A DNA stretch of 64,000 bases from contig JAOAEJ010000055.1 of NCBI GenBank assembly GCA_026416815.1, forward strand, positions 1 through 64,000. The letters are read 5' to 3'. The stretch is from Clostridia bacterium (GTDB taxonomy: Bacteria > Bacillota > Clostridia > Acetivibrionales > DSM-2933). Each line of letters opens with the position of its first letter. Position 1 is the first letter of the stretch. The notes under the pieces were generated by a model. The model did no database searches. It was not told the origin of the DNA and was given only the letters and a program-made list of their open reading frames with translations. Below are positions 51,915 through 60,913 of the stretch, one piece after another. Position numbers and translations under genes: made by a program.

Positions 51915-54419
51915 ATGATATACGATTTAAATGCAGATTTTGCAAGGGATATTGGAAACAAAGCAAAGTTTTTAATACAAATGAAAAATAACGGATTCAA
52001 TGTGCCCGGGGGATTTGTTTTAAGCAGTCAGATTTACAATGATATAGTAAACTACAATGGAAAGAGCAAGATAATTAAAGATAGTTTGCTGAAATTAAAC
52101 GAATCTAATATACATGAAACAAGTTTAGAAATATCAAATGTTTTTTCGGATCTTATAATACCCGAGCAAATCATTGCTGAAATAGCCAAAAGGATAGATA
52201 GTAAAAAGTATGCCGTTCGTAGCAGTGGCGCAAAAGAGGACATGGAACTCTTTTCTTTTGCAGGTCAGTATAGTACTTTTTTAAATATATCGGGGATTGA
52301 CGAAATAGTAAAATCAATAATTGGCTGTTACAAATCAATGTATAACGATACAAATCTTTCATACCTCACAAACAACAGGATAAATCCAGAAGACCTTGAG
52401 ATGGCGGTTATTGTTCAGGAAATGGTGAATTCTGAGAAGAGCGGCATTGCTTTTACAATAAACCCATTAACCGGGGATGATAAAGAAATAGTTGTTGAGG
52501 TGGCTGAAGGATTAGGAGAAAATATTGTTAGTGGAAAAGTAAAGCCTGAAAAGTATAGCTATAATTGGTTTGATAGCAAATACGAGTACAACTCGGACAA
52601 TAAGCTATTGAATCAATCGGAATTACATCAACTTATGAGCATTTCACTAAAAATACAATTGTTTTTTGGATATCCATGCGATATTGAATTTGCCTTTGAA
52701 GCAGGTAATCTATATATTTTACAAGCACGACCCATTTCTAAAATTATGTACTCAAAAGTTACCGATCAGTGGACAACGGCTGATTTTAAGGACGGAGGAG
52801 TTTCGGCGACAGTTTGTAAGCAATATATGTGGAGTCTTTATGAATACGTATGGGAGACAACTTTAAAAAGATTTTTGCTTGAAACCAAGCTTTTTAGAGA
52901 AAAAGAACTTAGAAAGCTGGGGGATATGTTTTATGGAAGGCCCTATTGGAATTTGAGCATTGCTAAAGGCGCTATGGCTAAGATTCCAGGGTATAAAGAA
53001 AGAGAATTCGATAATGAATTAGGAGTTAGAATCACATATAAAGGGGATGGGCGTACAACCAGAGTAACGCCTAAATCAATCATTAAAATAATTCAAGTTG
53101 CTATGGCTCAAAGTAAATTAACTGCAAAGCAAAATGACAATGTTGAAAATTATAAAAATGAGCTGCTGGAAAAATATACCGAGTACATTGATATGAGCTT
53201 AAATGAAGGTGTATCAGACGATATTGAAAGTATCTGGTACAAATTAATTAAAACAGATTATCTTCAAAGTGAAGGAACTTATTTTTGGCAGATATTCATA
53301 AATACGATACAACAGCCTCTTTTCAAAAGGAGCTTAACAAAGTATGTCAACAGCAGTGATTATTTAAGTCTTATAGGTGGATTGGAAAATGTATCCCACC
53401 TTTTGCCATTCTACGATATATGGGAGATTAGCAGAAAAATATATCAAGACAAGCAAAGCCTTGACTTCTGGCGTAATTCCGGTACAGATGAGATAAAAGG
53501 ATACTATTTGGATGATAGAAAAGAACACTGCATTCAAGACTTAAAAGCTCATATCAATAAATACGGCTACCATTCCGAACGGGAATTGGATGTTACCTAT
53601 CCTTGTTATTTTGAAGACGTTGAAAAAGTAATAAAAATGATAAAAGACACTGTAGCCTTAGACAATAGTTTCAGTCCATATTCAGACAGTGAAAGACAAT
53701 ACAAAAATTATAGTATGCAGCTTGAAAATATAAAAAAGCAGATGAGTCCCAAAAAGTATGAAAAAATATTAAAAAAGATAGAGAAAATGCGAAGCATGTT
53801 ATGGTGGAGGGAAGAACTCAGGGATATATCAACAAGATTTTATTACATCGTAAGAATTTATACAATCAAGTTAGCTGAGTTTTATTATAAAAAAAGGATT
53901 ATTGATTGTGTGGGAGATATTTGGTATTTAAAGATAAATGATATCTTTGAATTTATTGATAACAAAAAGAGCACAAATGATTTGAAAAAAACTATAGAAA
54001 AAAATAAGAATTATTATAATTCATTCAGAAATTTTATGAGTGAAAACGAAATAGGTTCTGTTTTTGATAATGGCTGTGTTACGGGTGAAAGCAGTACGAA
54101 TAAAATACTTGGCGTTGGCTGTAGTAATGGCATTGTAACAGGTACCGCCAGGGTAATAGAAAACCTTGAAGAAATAGATAAATTAGAGGTAGGAGATATC
54201 CTTATCACTAAATTCACCGACACGGGATGGACAAGCAAGTTTGCCATTTTAAAAGGGATAGTTACCGAGTATGGAGGAATCTTATGCCATGCAGCTATCG
54301 TTTCCAGAGAGTATGGAATTCCCTGTATAGTAAGCTGCTCTGATGTTACAAAGAAAATTAAAGATGGAAGCAGGATAACAATAAACGGCACAACGGGAGA
54401 GATAATTATTGACGTATAG
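51915..54419 (+). CDS. Rifampicin-phosphotransferase-like dikinase 1
   Basis: This is an 834-aa protein. Residues about 1-280 are the PPDK/PEP-synthase ATP-grasp domain (YAVRSSGAKEDMELFSFAGQ, VIVQEMVNSEKSGIAFTINP, LQARPI). Residues about 290-730 are a variable central region of the kind that binds the acceptor in rifampicin phosphotransferase. Residues about 735-834 are the swivelling phosphohistidine domain (GILCHAAIVSREYGIPCIV, His792). The PEP/pyruvate-binding barrel of true PEP synthase is absent. Such enzymes transfer the beta-phosphate of ATP to a small molecule; here the acceptor is probably lipid-related. The gene starts 9 nt after carS-like, with TTAGGAG before the ATG. Confidence 0.85.
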   Translation: MIYDLNADFARDIGNKAKFLIQMKNNGFNVPGGFVLSSQIYNDIVNYNGKSKIIKDSLLKLNESNIHETSLEISNVFSDLIIPEQIIAEIAKRIDSKKYAVRSSGAKEDMELFSFAGQYSTFLNISGIDEIVKSIIGCYKSMYNDTNLSYLTNNRINPEDLEMAVIVQEMVNSEKSGIAFTINPLTGDDKEIVVEVAEGLGENIVSGKVKPEKYSYNWFDSKYEYNSDNKLLNQSELHQLMSISLKIQLFFGYPCDIEFAFEAGNLYILQARPISKIMYSKVTDQWTTADFKDGGVSATVCKQYMWSLYEYVWETTLKRFLLETKLFREKELRKLGDMFYGRPYWNLSIAKGAMAKIPGYKEREFDNELGVRITYKGDGRTTRVTPKSIIKIIQVAMAQSKLTAKQNDNVENYKNELLEKYTEYIDMSLNEGVSDDIESIWYKLIKTDYLQSEGTYFWQIFINTIQQPLFKRSLTKYVNSSDYLSLIGGLENVSHLLPFYDIWEISRKIYQDKQSLDFWRNSGTDEIKGYYLDDRKEHCIQDLKAHINKYGYHSERELDVTYPCYFEDVEKVIKMIKDTVALDNSFSPYSDSERQYKNYSMQLENIKKQMSPKKYEKILKKIEKMRSMLWWREELRDISTRFYYIVRIYTIKLAEFYYKKRIIDCVGDIWYLKINDIFEFIDNKKSTNDLKKTIEKNKNYYNSFRNFMSENEIGSVFDNGCVTGESSTNKILGVGCSNGIVTGTARVIENLEEIDKLEVGDILITKFTDTGWTSKFAILKGIVTEYGGILCHAAIVSREYGIPCIVSCSDVTKKIKDGSRITINGTTGEIIIDV

Positions 54420-54433
54420 AAATGAGGGGTCAG

Positions 54434-55051
54434 ATGTTTATAGGTAAATACAACAAATCAGTAATTGTGACTTATACCGGAGTGGTATTTGCGTTACTAG
54501 CAATTTTTAATGCACTAAATAATAACATTAAATTCGGGATGGTGTTTTTGATTTTTGCAGGCGTTTGTGACCTTTTCGATGGCAAGTTCGCCAATTCATT
54601 TAAAAGAACGGAAGAGGAAAAAGCCTTTGGAGTTCAGATAGACTCGCTTGCAGATATGATTAGCTTTGTAGCAGCGCCAATTGTTTTGGCTTACTGTTTA
54701 GGTTTAAATGCCTGGTATCATTTGATTATTTATAGCTTCTATGCATTAGCGGCGATAACCAGGCTAGGGTATTTCAACATTCAGGCTGGTACTAACGGGA
54801 ATTCTCCCATAAGGTACTATAGTGGTCTTCCGGTAACCTTTGCAGCGCTTATTTTTCCCGTTGCGTGGCTGTCTTCATGGTGGTGGTTACAGCCAAGTGT
54901 TTTCAAAGCCTTTTACACACTGGTTTTATTTATTGTAGCTGTACTTTTTATCAGTAATATCAAAATTAAAAAGCCTCAAGGCATTGCTTACCTGTTTTTT
55001 ATATGTTTAGCCATAGTTTTAACTGGATTGATTATTTTAAAGGGTGTTTAA
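54434..55051 (+). CDS. pssA: CDP-alcohol phosphatidyltransferase, phosphatidylserine synthase-like
   Basis: This is a 205-aa membrane protein with about five or six helices. The CDP-alcohol phosphatidyltransferase motif is recognisable as LFDGKFANSFKRT followed by FGVQIDSLADM (DG-x2-A[R/N]-x8-G-x3-D-x3-D; the usual Arg is Asn here). It resembles the PssA type that joins serine to CDP-diacylglycerol or CDP-archaeol. The ATG at 54434 follows GAGGGGT; the ATG at 54422 overlaps the site. Its stop is directly followed by the decarboxylase start. The Asn in place of the conserved Arg may affect activity. Confidence 0.85.
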   Translation: MFIGKYNKSVIVTYTGVVFALLAIFNALNNNIKFGMVFLIFAGVCDLFDGKFANSFKRTEEEKAFGVQIDSLADMISFVAAPIVLAYCLGLNAWYHLIIYSFYALAAITRLGYFNIQAGTNGNSPIRYYSGLPVTFAALIFPVAWLSSWWWLQPSVFKAFYTLVLFIVAVLFISNIKIKKPQGIAYLFFICLAIVLTGLIILKGV

Positions 55052-55927
55052 ATGGAGATTAAAGTATACGACAGAAGCCGGAAAAAAACGTTCATTCAAA
55101 AACAATTTAAAGAAGGTTATTTAAAGTTTTTCTACAGGACAATAGTAGGAAGAATATTGTTGAAGCTTTTCTTTACCACAAAATTCTTTTCGAACTTGTA
55201 TACGGCTTATATGGATAGTAGGTGGTCTGTAAAAAAGATAAAGCCGTTCATAGAAAAATACGATATTGATATGAATGATTTCGAGTCTGTAAATTACAGC
55301 AGCTTCAATGATTTCTTTGTCAGAAAGGTAATTCCAAGTAAACGCCCCTATCCTTTGGGTGAGAACGAGCTTATTTCAACCGCAGATTCAAAGCTGACAG
55401 CTTACAGAATCAGCAACGATCTGAAAATAAATATTAAAAACAGCACCTATACGGTTGGTGAGCTGATAAGAGATGAAAAGCTGGCAGAGGGATATCAAAA
55501 CGGTACTTGTCTTGTTTTTCGTTTAACCGTTGATGATTACCACAGGTATCACTATATTGATGATGGACGAGTAAAACATCGTAATGTAATAAACGGTATA
55601 TTGCATACTGTCGGCCCTATATCTGCAGAAAGGTATAAAGTCTATACAGAAAACCATAGAGAAGTATCAGTATTGGAAACTGTAAACATCGGCGAATTCC
55701 TTCAAGTAGAAATAGGTGCTATCTTGGTTGGTAAAATAATAAATCACAATGTCACCTCATTTAAAAGGGGAGATGAGAAAGGTTATTTTTCCTTTGGCGG
55801 TTCAACAATAGTGCAGATGTTTAAGGAAGGGGCAATTAAAGTGGATGCCGATATACTTGAAGCCTCAAAAAATGGGTTTGAAACGCAGGTCAGGATGGGA
55901 GAAAAAATAGGAGATATAATAAAATGA
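55052..55927 (+). CDS. psd: Phosphatidylserine decarboxylase
   Basis: This is a 291-aa protein with the self-cleavage motif SFGGSTIV (Ser251 becomes the pyruvoyl group). Earlier are DDYHRYHYIDDGRVKHR and the N-terminal DFFVRKVIPSKRPYPL. The length and GGST motif fit the longer clostridial type II Psd. It makes phosphatidylethanolamine or archaetidylethanolamine from the serine lipid produced by the previous enzyme. Start and stop are flush with the neighbours (TAA-ATG before, ATGA overlap after), so the operon is tightly coupled. Confidence 0.95.
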   Translation: MEIKVYDRSRKKTFIQKQFKEGYLKFFYRTIVGRILLKLFFTTKFFSNLYTAYMDSRWSVKKIKPFIEKYDIDMNDFESVNYSSFNDFFVRKVIPSKRPYPLGENELISTADSKLTAYRISNDLKINIKNSTYTVGELIRDEKLAEGYQNGTCLVFRLTVDDYHRYHYIDDGRVKHRNVINGILHTVGPISAERYKVYTENHREVSVLETVNIGEFLQVEIGAILVGKIINHNVTSFKRGDEKGYFSFGGSTIVQMFKEGAIKVDADILEASKNGFETQVRMGEKIGDIIK

Positions 55928-56826
55928 TAAAAAGATTGAATATTTACTTAAAAGAGATGTATCCTGTTATTCCTAGATTAGTGCTGGGGTTTATATTATT
56001 TTTTGAGATATACTTTCTGGTGATACTCACAAGCAATGTTAGGGATATCAGTATTGGTGTGCAGGAAATCGTGGGAGCAGTAACCATATTTACTTTTTTG
56101 TTGTCGCTAAGAATCGCAGACGAATTTAAGGATTATGAAGTAGATTTAAAGCTGTTTCCTGAGCGACCCTATCCGTCGGGGCGAGTAAAAAGAAATGATT
56201 TAATAGTACTGCTAACAACAATAATCATAATCACGGTAGCGTTAAACCTGATTTTTATGAATAACATAGTATACTTTGCTATATTGACAGTATACGGTGT
56301 TGCCATGTCTCTCTGGTTTTTCAGTAAACACAAAATCCAAAAGAGCTTGCCGTTAGCACTGGTTACGCACAATCCTGTTCAGCTTATATTAAATCTCTAT
56401 GTTATATCATTTACATGTTTAAAGTATGGTATTGGAATCTTCAGCATTAATAATGCTATTATCTTACTTACGTTGTATTTTCCAGGGCTGATTTGGGAGA
56501 TTTCAAGAAAAACCAGGGCTCCTGAAGAGGAAACTGAATACACCACATATTCAAAAATATTCGGGTACAAAAAAGCAACGAAGTTTATAATGCTTGTCAT
56601 GGTTTTTGATATGATTACAAGCTCCATGCTAGTGTACCAGCTCTACCCGTTAGCAGTGATTACGGTAATTGTCAGCTACCTTTGGTTTCTAAAGCAGGGC
56701 AGAGATTTTATAAAAAACCCCTCCAAATTTAAGCTTGTACAAAAAGTTATAGTATATGAATATATTACCGAGCTTACTGTGGTTGCCATAGAGGTAATAT
56801 ACATATTTAACAGGTGGATAATATGA
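55924..56826 (+). CDS. UbiA-type prenyltransferase-like membrane protein
   Basis: This is a 300-aa membrane protein with about eight or nine helices. The first cytosolic motif RIADEFKDYEVDLKLFPERP followed by YPSGRV matches the N/D-D-x-x-D-x-x-x-D ... PxRPxPSG pattern of UbiA prenyltransferases, including digeranylgeranylglyceryl phosphate synthase of archaea. The second motif (EISRKTRAPEEETEYTTYSK) is altered compared with the usual D-rich one. It may attach a prenyl chain to a glycerophospholipid or another acceptor. It sits within the phospholipid operon, overlapping psd by 4 nt. Confidence 0.75.
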   Translation: MIKRLNIYLKEMYPVIPRLVLGFILFFEIYFLVILTSNVRDISIGVQEIVGAVTIFTFLLSLRIADEFKDYEVDLKLFPERPYPSGRVKRNDLIVLLTTIIIITVALNLIFMNNIVYFAILTVYGVAMSLWFFSKHKIQKSLPLALVTHNPVQLILNLYVISFTCLKYGIGIFSINNAIILLTLYFPGLIWEISRKTRAPEEETEYTTYSKIFGYKKATKFIMLVMVFDMITSSMLVYQLYPLAVITVIVSYLWFLKQGRDFIKNPSKFKLVQKVIVYEYITELTVVAIEVIYIFNRWII

Positions 56827-59390
56827 ATAGTTTTATAGTAGATATTGAAAGCTTTGAAAGTTACAACGTGGGAGCTAAAGCATACAATTTGTTTTGTATG
56901 AGGAAAAGTAATATCAATGTTCCTGCGCTATTCTGTATAGATTCGGCATTGCTGGGGGAGCACCTCAAAGACCATCTTATAAAAGCAGAGGAAACAATTA
57001 AGACAATAGATTATAGCGATGAAAAAAGCTTGGAATCAGCAAGCCAATATTTAAAAAATATTATCAGAAGCCTCAGCTTTGACGGCCAATTTAAAGATGA
57101 AATAATGCAATACATCAACAGGAATTTTGGGAAAGCCGACTTGTTTTCCATAAGGTCTTCATCGACTGTAGAAGATGGCAGTAACAATTCCTTTGCAGGT
57201 CAGTTTGACACTTATTTAAATGTAGGAAAAGAAGAGATATTTGAATATATCAAAAGGTGCTTAGGCTCACTATACTCACCAAATGTACTGAAATATTGTC
57301 ATGAAAGAAATATCAAGATTAATGAGTTGAAAATGAGTGTAATTATACAGGAAATGATCCAGGCTGAAATTGCAGGGGTCGCTTTTACGGCTAATCCTAG
57401 AGGATTATTGAATGAAATGGTTATTGTCGCAGGTGAAGGAACGGGTAATCTGATAGTAGAAGACAAAGTTCCTACGACTACTTACTACTATAATATAACT
57501 GATAAAAACTATTATTTTGAAAAGCAAACCAACTCTCCGAATTTAGAAAAAAATATCCTTAATAAATTAATCTATACTATAAATAAATTAAATGAAATGT
57601 ATGGGGAACACCTCGATGTTGAATACGCTATATTCAAGAGTGAAGTTTATATATTACAAGTTAGACCGATAACGACGCTTAAGAATGACAAGATTATTAT
57701 CCTGGATAACAGTAATATTGTCGAGAGCTACCCCAATATCACTTTGCCCCTTACTGCTTCCTTTGCTAAGGAGGCTTACTACGGCGTATTTAGCGGCCTT
57801 TCAAGAAGATGCTTGTCTAATGAAACGCTAGTTAAAAAGTATAATCATGTTCTTGAGGAAATGGTCGCAAGTGCAAACGGGAGAATGTACTACAATATTA
57901 ACAACTGGTATACCCTTATTCAGACTTTACCCTTCAGTAAGAAAATCATTCCCGTATGGCAAGACATGCTTGGAGTTTCCAACAAGGATTATCGTACCGA
58001 AAAAATTGAGACTTCTCTTTGGCAGAAAGTTAAAACAAATTTAAGTATCATCAAGCAGTTTTTAGTCACTCCACGAAAAATGGATGAATTAAATAACCAA
58101 TTTATTGAGGTAAGTAATCATTTCGAGGAGAAATATTGTAATAGTTTAAGTAATAAGGAATTGGCAGAGCTATACGAAAGTATTGCTGAAAAGGTATTGA
58201 AAAACTGGGATATAACTCTACTTAATGATATGTACGCATTCATTTTTGTGGGATTATTGAAATCTCGCTTTAAGAGGATGAAGGTAGACAACTACGAGGC
58301 TGAGATTAATAAATATATTTCAGGGATAACAAATATTGATAGCATGAAGCCAATTAAAATGTTGATGGAGCTGTCAAAGCTTGCTGTTGAAGAGAATGTG
58401 TTAAGCGACTTAATATTGATTAAAGATGATAAAATGCTGGAAGATTATTTGAAGGATAATCACTCGGTGTTTGCGGAAAGTTTTAAAAGCTACATTGATG
58501 TTTATGGAGACCGCTCCTTAGAGGAGTTAAAGCTGGAAAGTCTTACATTTAGAGCGTCACCTATTACTTTGGTAAAAAGGATTTTAGAATTTACTGAAGA
58601 TAGGGAAAAACTGAATGTTATCAGTGAGTCCCTGCAAAAAGAGGACGATGAAGAATTACCTGACAAACTTCTTGAGAAACATGGCGTCATAGACCGGATA
58701 CTGGTAAAGTTCCTAAGTACAAAAGCCATGCTGGGTATAAAAAACAGAGAAATATCAAGATTGAATAGAAGTAGAATTTATGGCATGGTGAGAACTATAT
58801 TTTTAACCATTGGAACGAATTTCTGCAATTCAAAGGTAATAGATAATGGGGAAGATATATTTTATTTAAGAACGTCAGAAGTGTTTAATTTTATTTCTGG
58901 TCAAAAGCTTAACCTTAAAGAGCTTATTGAAAGTCGCAAAAATAATTACAAGATGTTCAGCAGATTGCCAGGCAGCTCAAGGTTGATTTTTGCGGACAAG
59001 ATTTTTGATAAGAAACATATAAACATAAACTCTGAGGATTTGTTTGAAAGCAAAAGCGAAATACTTGGGATACCGTGTTCCAACGGCTTGGTTACTGGTG
59101 AAGTAATTGTTGTTGATGACCCTAAAAAGGTAGAAAATTATAAAAACAAGATACTGGTAGCAAAAACTACCGATCCGGGATGGGTGTTTTTAATAACCCT
59201 TGCTAAGGGAATCATTGCTGAGAAAGGTTCGTTACTGTCTCATACAGCAATAATTTCGAGGGAATTAAATATACCCTCCATCGTAGGAGTTAAAAACATT
59301 ACCCGTATTTTGAAAACCGGTGATATCGTTAAAATGAATGGTAATACCGGAGAGATTCAAATAGAAAAGAGAATGCAGGATGCAGTATAA
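56823..59390 (+). CDS. Rifampicin-phosphotransferase-like dikinase 2
   Basis: This protein of about 855 aa is paralogous to dikinase 1. The ATP-grasp region shows FSIRSSSTVEDGSNNSFAGQ and VIIQEMIQAEIAGVAFTANP; the central part (about 290-750) differs strongly; the phosphohistidine domain has LLSHTAIISRELNIPSIVGV with His807. Like its partner it lacks a PEP/pyruvate barrel. Two such enzymes in one operon with four lipid enzymes suggest two successive or alternative phosphorylations. Start ATG 56823 (GGTGGATA upstream) overlaps the end of the prenyltransferase gene. Confidence 0.85.
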   Translation: MNSFIVDIESFESYNVGAKAYNLFCMRKSNINVPALFCIDSALLGEHLKDHLIKAEETIKTIDYSDEKSLESASQYLKNIIRSLSFDGQFKDEIMQYINRNFGKADLFSIRSSSTVEDGSNNSFAGQFDTYLNVGKEEIFEYIKRCLGSLYSPNVLKYCHERNIKINELKMSVIIQEMIQAEIAGVAFTANPRGLLNEMVIVAGEGTGNLIVEDKVPTTTYYYNITDKNYYFEKQTNSPNLEKNILNKLIYTINKLNEMYGEHLDVEYAIFKSEVYILQVRPITTLKNDKIIILDNSNIVESYPNITLPLTASFAKEAYYGVFSGLSRRCLSNETLVKKYNHVLEEMVASANGRMYYNINNWYTLIQTLPFSKKIIPVWQDMLGVSNKDYRTEKIETSLWQKVKTNLSIIKQFLVTPRKMDELNNQFIEVSNHFEEKYCNSLSNKELAELYESIAEKVLKNWDITLLNDMYAFIFVGLLKSRFKRMKVDNYEAEINKYISGITNIDSMKPIKMLMELSKLAVEENVLSDLILIKDDKMLEDYLKDNHSVFAESFKSYIDVYGDRSLEELKLESLTFRASPITLVKRILEFTEDREKLNVISESLQKEDDEELPDKLLEKHGVIDRILVKFLSTKAMLGIKNREISRLNRSRIYGMVRTIFLTIGTNFCNSKVIDNGEDIFYLRTSEVFNFISGQKLNLKELIESRKNNYKMFSRLPGSSRLIFADKIFDKKHININSEDLFESKSEILGIPCSNGLVTGEVIVVDDPKKVENYKNKILVAKTTDPGWVFLITLAKGIIAEKGSLLSHTAIISRELNIPSIVGVKNITRILKTGDIVKMNGNTGEIQIEKRMQDAV

Positions 59391-60474
59391 ACTTGTTAGA
59401 TTTGATAATGAGGAAAATTATATAAACGATTTTTTAAGGATTCCAAAAGACTTATACTCTAAAAGGGAGATAGTCCAAAATGAGAAGGAAGAAAGATCGC
59501 TGCTCCTTGGAGAGCATATTCTAAGCGGATACTTTCAAATAACTAAGCTTCTGGTCTATAACGGGGATATGCCCTGCGCCAGATGTGCGGTTACTATATA
59601 CCAGGGTGATGATACCGCCTACGTAGGGTTTTTTGAAAGTATAAATGATGTTGAATGTGCAAAGCTATTGTTTGAAGAAGCGAGGAAAATTTCAATTGAA
59701 AATAAGTGCAATAAAATAAAGGGACCTGTGGACGCCAGCTTTTGGATAAAGTACAGGCTGAAAACCAATAATTTCAGTAAAAGAGTATTTGTAGGGGAGC
59801 CAAACAATAAGGATTACTATTTGAATTTGTTTTTAGCCTGCGGGTATAGAGTATCTGAAACCTACGTATCGAATTACTATAAAAGGCTGCCTTTCTGGGG
59901 ATTTAGCGATAAAAAATGCAAGGATAGGTATGATAAATTTCTTTCTAAAGGATATAAAATTATTTCTCCCGGTAGGAAGGATTTCGATACTGTTATTAAA
60001 GAGATATACAAATTATTGATGGAATTATACGCTGATTTTCCTGTTTTCAAGGGACTTAGTGAGGAAGACTTTTTAAAGCTTTTCAGTTATTATCGCTATA
60101 TACTGGACTTTTCTTTCGTGAAAATAGCGTATTATAAGGACGAAGCCGTAGGGTTTATGATTGGCACGCCTGACTACGGAAATATGCTGTATGGAAAGCT
60201 TAGTATTCCTACTTATTTTAGATTATTCCTAAAGAGAATTCGAAGCAGCAGGTATGTGATTCTTTATATGGGAGTTAAACGAGAGCATAGGGGATTAGGC
60301 AATGCTATGATTCAAACTATAATGGATAATGTACGGAAAAAGCGGGCTAATACTATCGGGGCGCTTATAAAGGAAGGGAAAGTAACTGAAGGATATGTAG
60401 CTGACGAAATTATTTCAAAGAATACCTATGCTTTGTTAGAGTGTGATGTTTTTGCCAACCCTATGGAAGTATAG
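59380..60474 (+). CDS. Two-lobed GNAT-type acyltransferase-like protein
   Basis: This is a 364-aa protein with GPVDASFWIKYRLKT in the N-terminal half and YMGVKREHRGLGNAMIQTIM in the C-terminal half, the latter being the acyl-CoA-binding segment of GNAT enzymes. The double-lobed layout recalls YghO-like proteins. It could acylate a lipid or polar head group made by the same operon. It overlaps the dikinase 2 gene by 11 nt and ends the operon. Confidence 0.7.
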   Translation: MQYKLVRFDNEENYINDFLRIPKDLYSKREIVQNEKEERSLLLGEHILSGYFQITKLLVYNGDMPCARCAVTIYQGDDTAYVGFFESINDVECAKLLFEEARKISIENKCNKIKGPVDASFWIKYRLKTNNFSKRVFVGEPNNKDYYLNLFLACGYRVSETYVSNYYKRLPFWGFSDKKCKDRYDKFLSKGYKIISPGRKDFDTVIKEIYKLLMELYADFPVFKGLSEEDFLKLFSYYRYILDFSFVKIAYYKDEAVGFMIGTPDYGNMLYGKLSIPTYFRLFLKRIRSSRYVILYMGVKREHRGLGNAMIQTIMDNVRKKRANTIGALIKEGKVTEGYVADEIISKNTYALLECDVFANPMEV

Positions 60475-60617
60475 TTCTCCCTAAGTTGAGACCCAAAAAT
60501 AAAAGTTTCTAATGGAGTTGTAAATAAACTAAACCAATATTCAGCAGTTTTTAAAGCCAAGGTAGTCGAGATAGTTTTCCATAAGGAATCCACGCTTGAC
60601 TGTCTTTGGATGTTGCA

Positions 60618-60691
60618 GTGAGGGATTGTTAAAGTGAAGGCTACACATGGAGAAGCTTTATTTACATGGTTAGACTTACTTGCCTCCATCA
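60618..60691 (+). other. Degenerate tmRNA 3'-end-like fragment
   Basis: GTGAGGGATTGTTAAAGTGA, GGAGAAGCTT and the end TTGCCTCCATCA align with the fragment at 33354-33439 (GTGAGGGAGTGTTAAAGT, GGAGAAGCTC, AGCTCCA), with changes throughout. It looks like an old attachment scar. Confidence 0.45.
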
Positions 60692-60695
60692 TGTT

Positions 60696-60750
60696 AAACC
60701 TAGACCGTCTGCAGGCTGCTTCTAAAGCGGCCTGCAGACGGTCTAGGTTT
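60696..60750. repeat. Long hairpin (repeat family F, copy 2)
   Basis: AAACCTAGACCGTCTGCAGG (from 60696) and CCTGCAGACGGTCTAGGTTT (to 60750) pair over a short loop, with one wobble region. Bases G-C here replace A-T pairs of copy 1 at 7614-7656. Confidence 0.7.
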
Positions 60751-60842
60751 TGTTGCGCTCTAATAGACTCATAAAATGGATAGAGAAAAAGTGGGACAAT
60801 GAACCTGTCCCTCAGTCCAACATAAGTAATATTTTTTGTTAA

Positions 60843-60892
60843 TTGACTAAACTAGTCAATGAGCGTATACTAATATTGACTGGTTTAGTCAA
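60843..60892 (+). promoter_or_regulatory. Promoter with two TetR operators
   Basis: TTGACTAAACTAGTCAA (60843-60859) and TTGACTGGTTTAGTCAA (60876-60892) are 17-bp palindromic sites with 33 bp between their starts. TTGACT (60843-60848), 17-nt spacer and TATACT (60866-60871) form the promoter, so one operator covers the -35 and the other lies at the transcription start: clear autoregulation. Confidence 0.85.
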
Positions 60893-60913
60893 TTAGTAAA
60901 GAGGAGGGGCAAC

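Larger units (their letters stand above)
60475..60842. other. Spacer with tmRNA-like remnant and hairpin
   Basis: No gene is visible. The interval holds the degenerate tmRNA-3'-like fragment (60618-60691) and repeat F copy 2 (60696-60750). Confidence 0.6.

Noticed and set aside
51915..54419. True phosphoenolpyruvate synthase
   Set aside because: The C-terminal PEP/pyruvate-binding barrel is missing, and the layout fits rifampicin-phosphotransferase-like dikinases.
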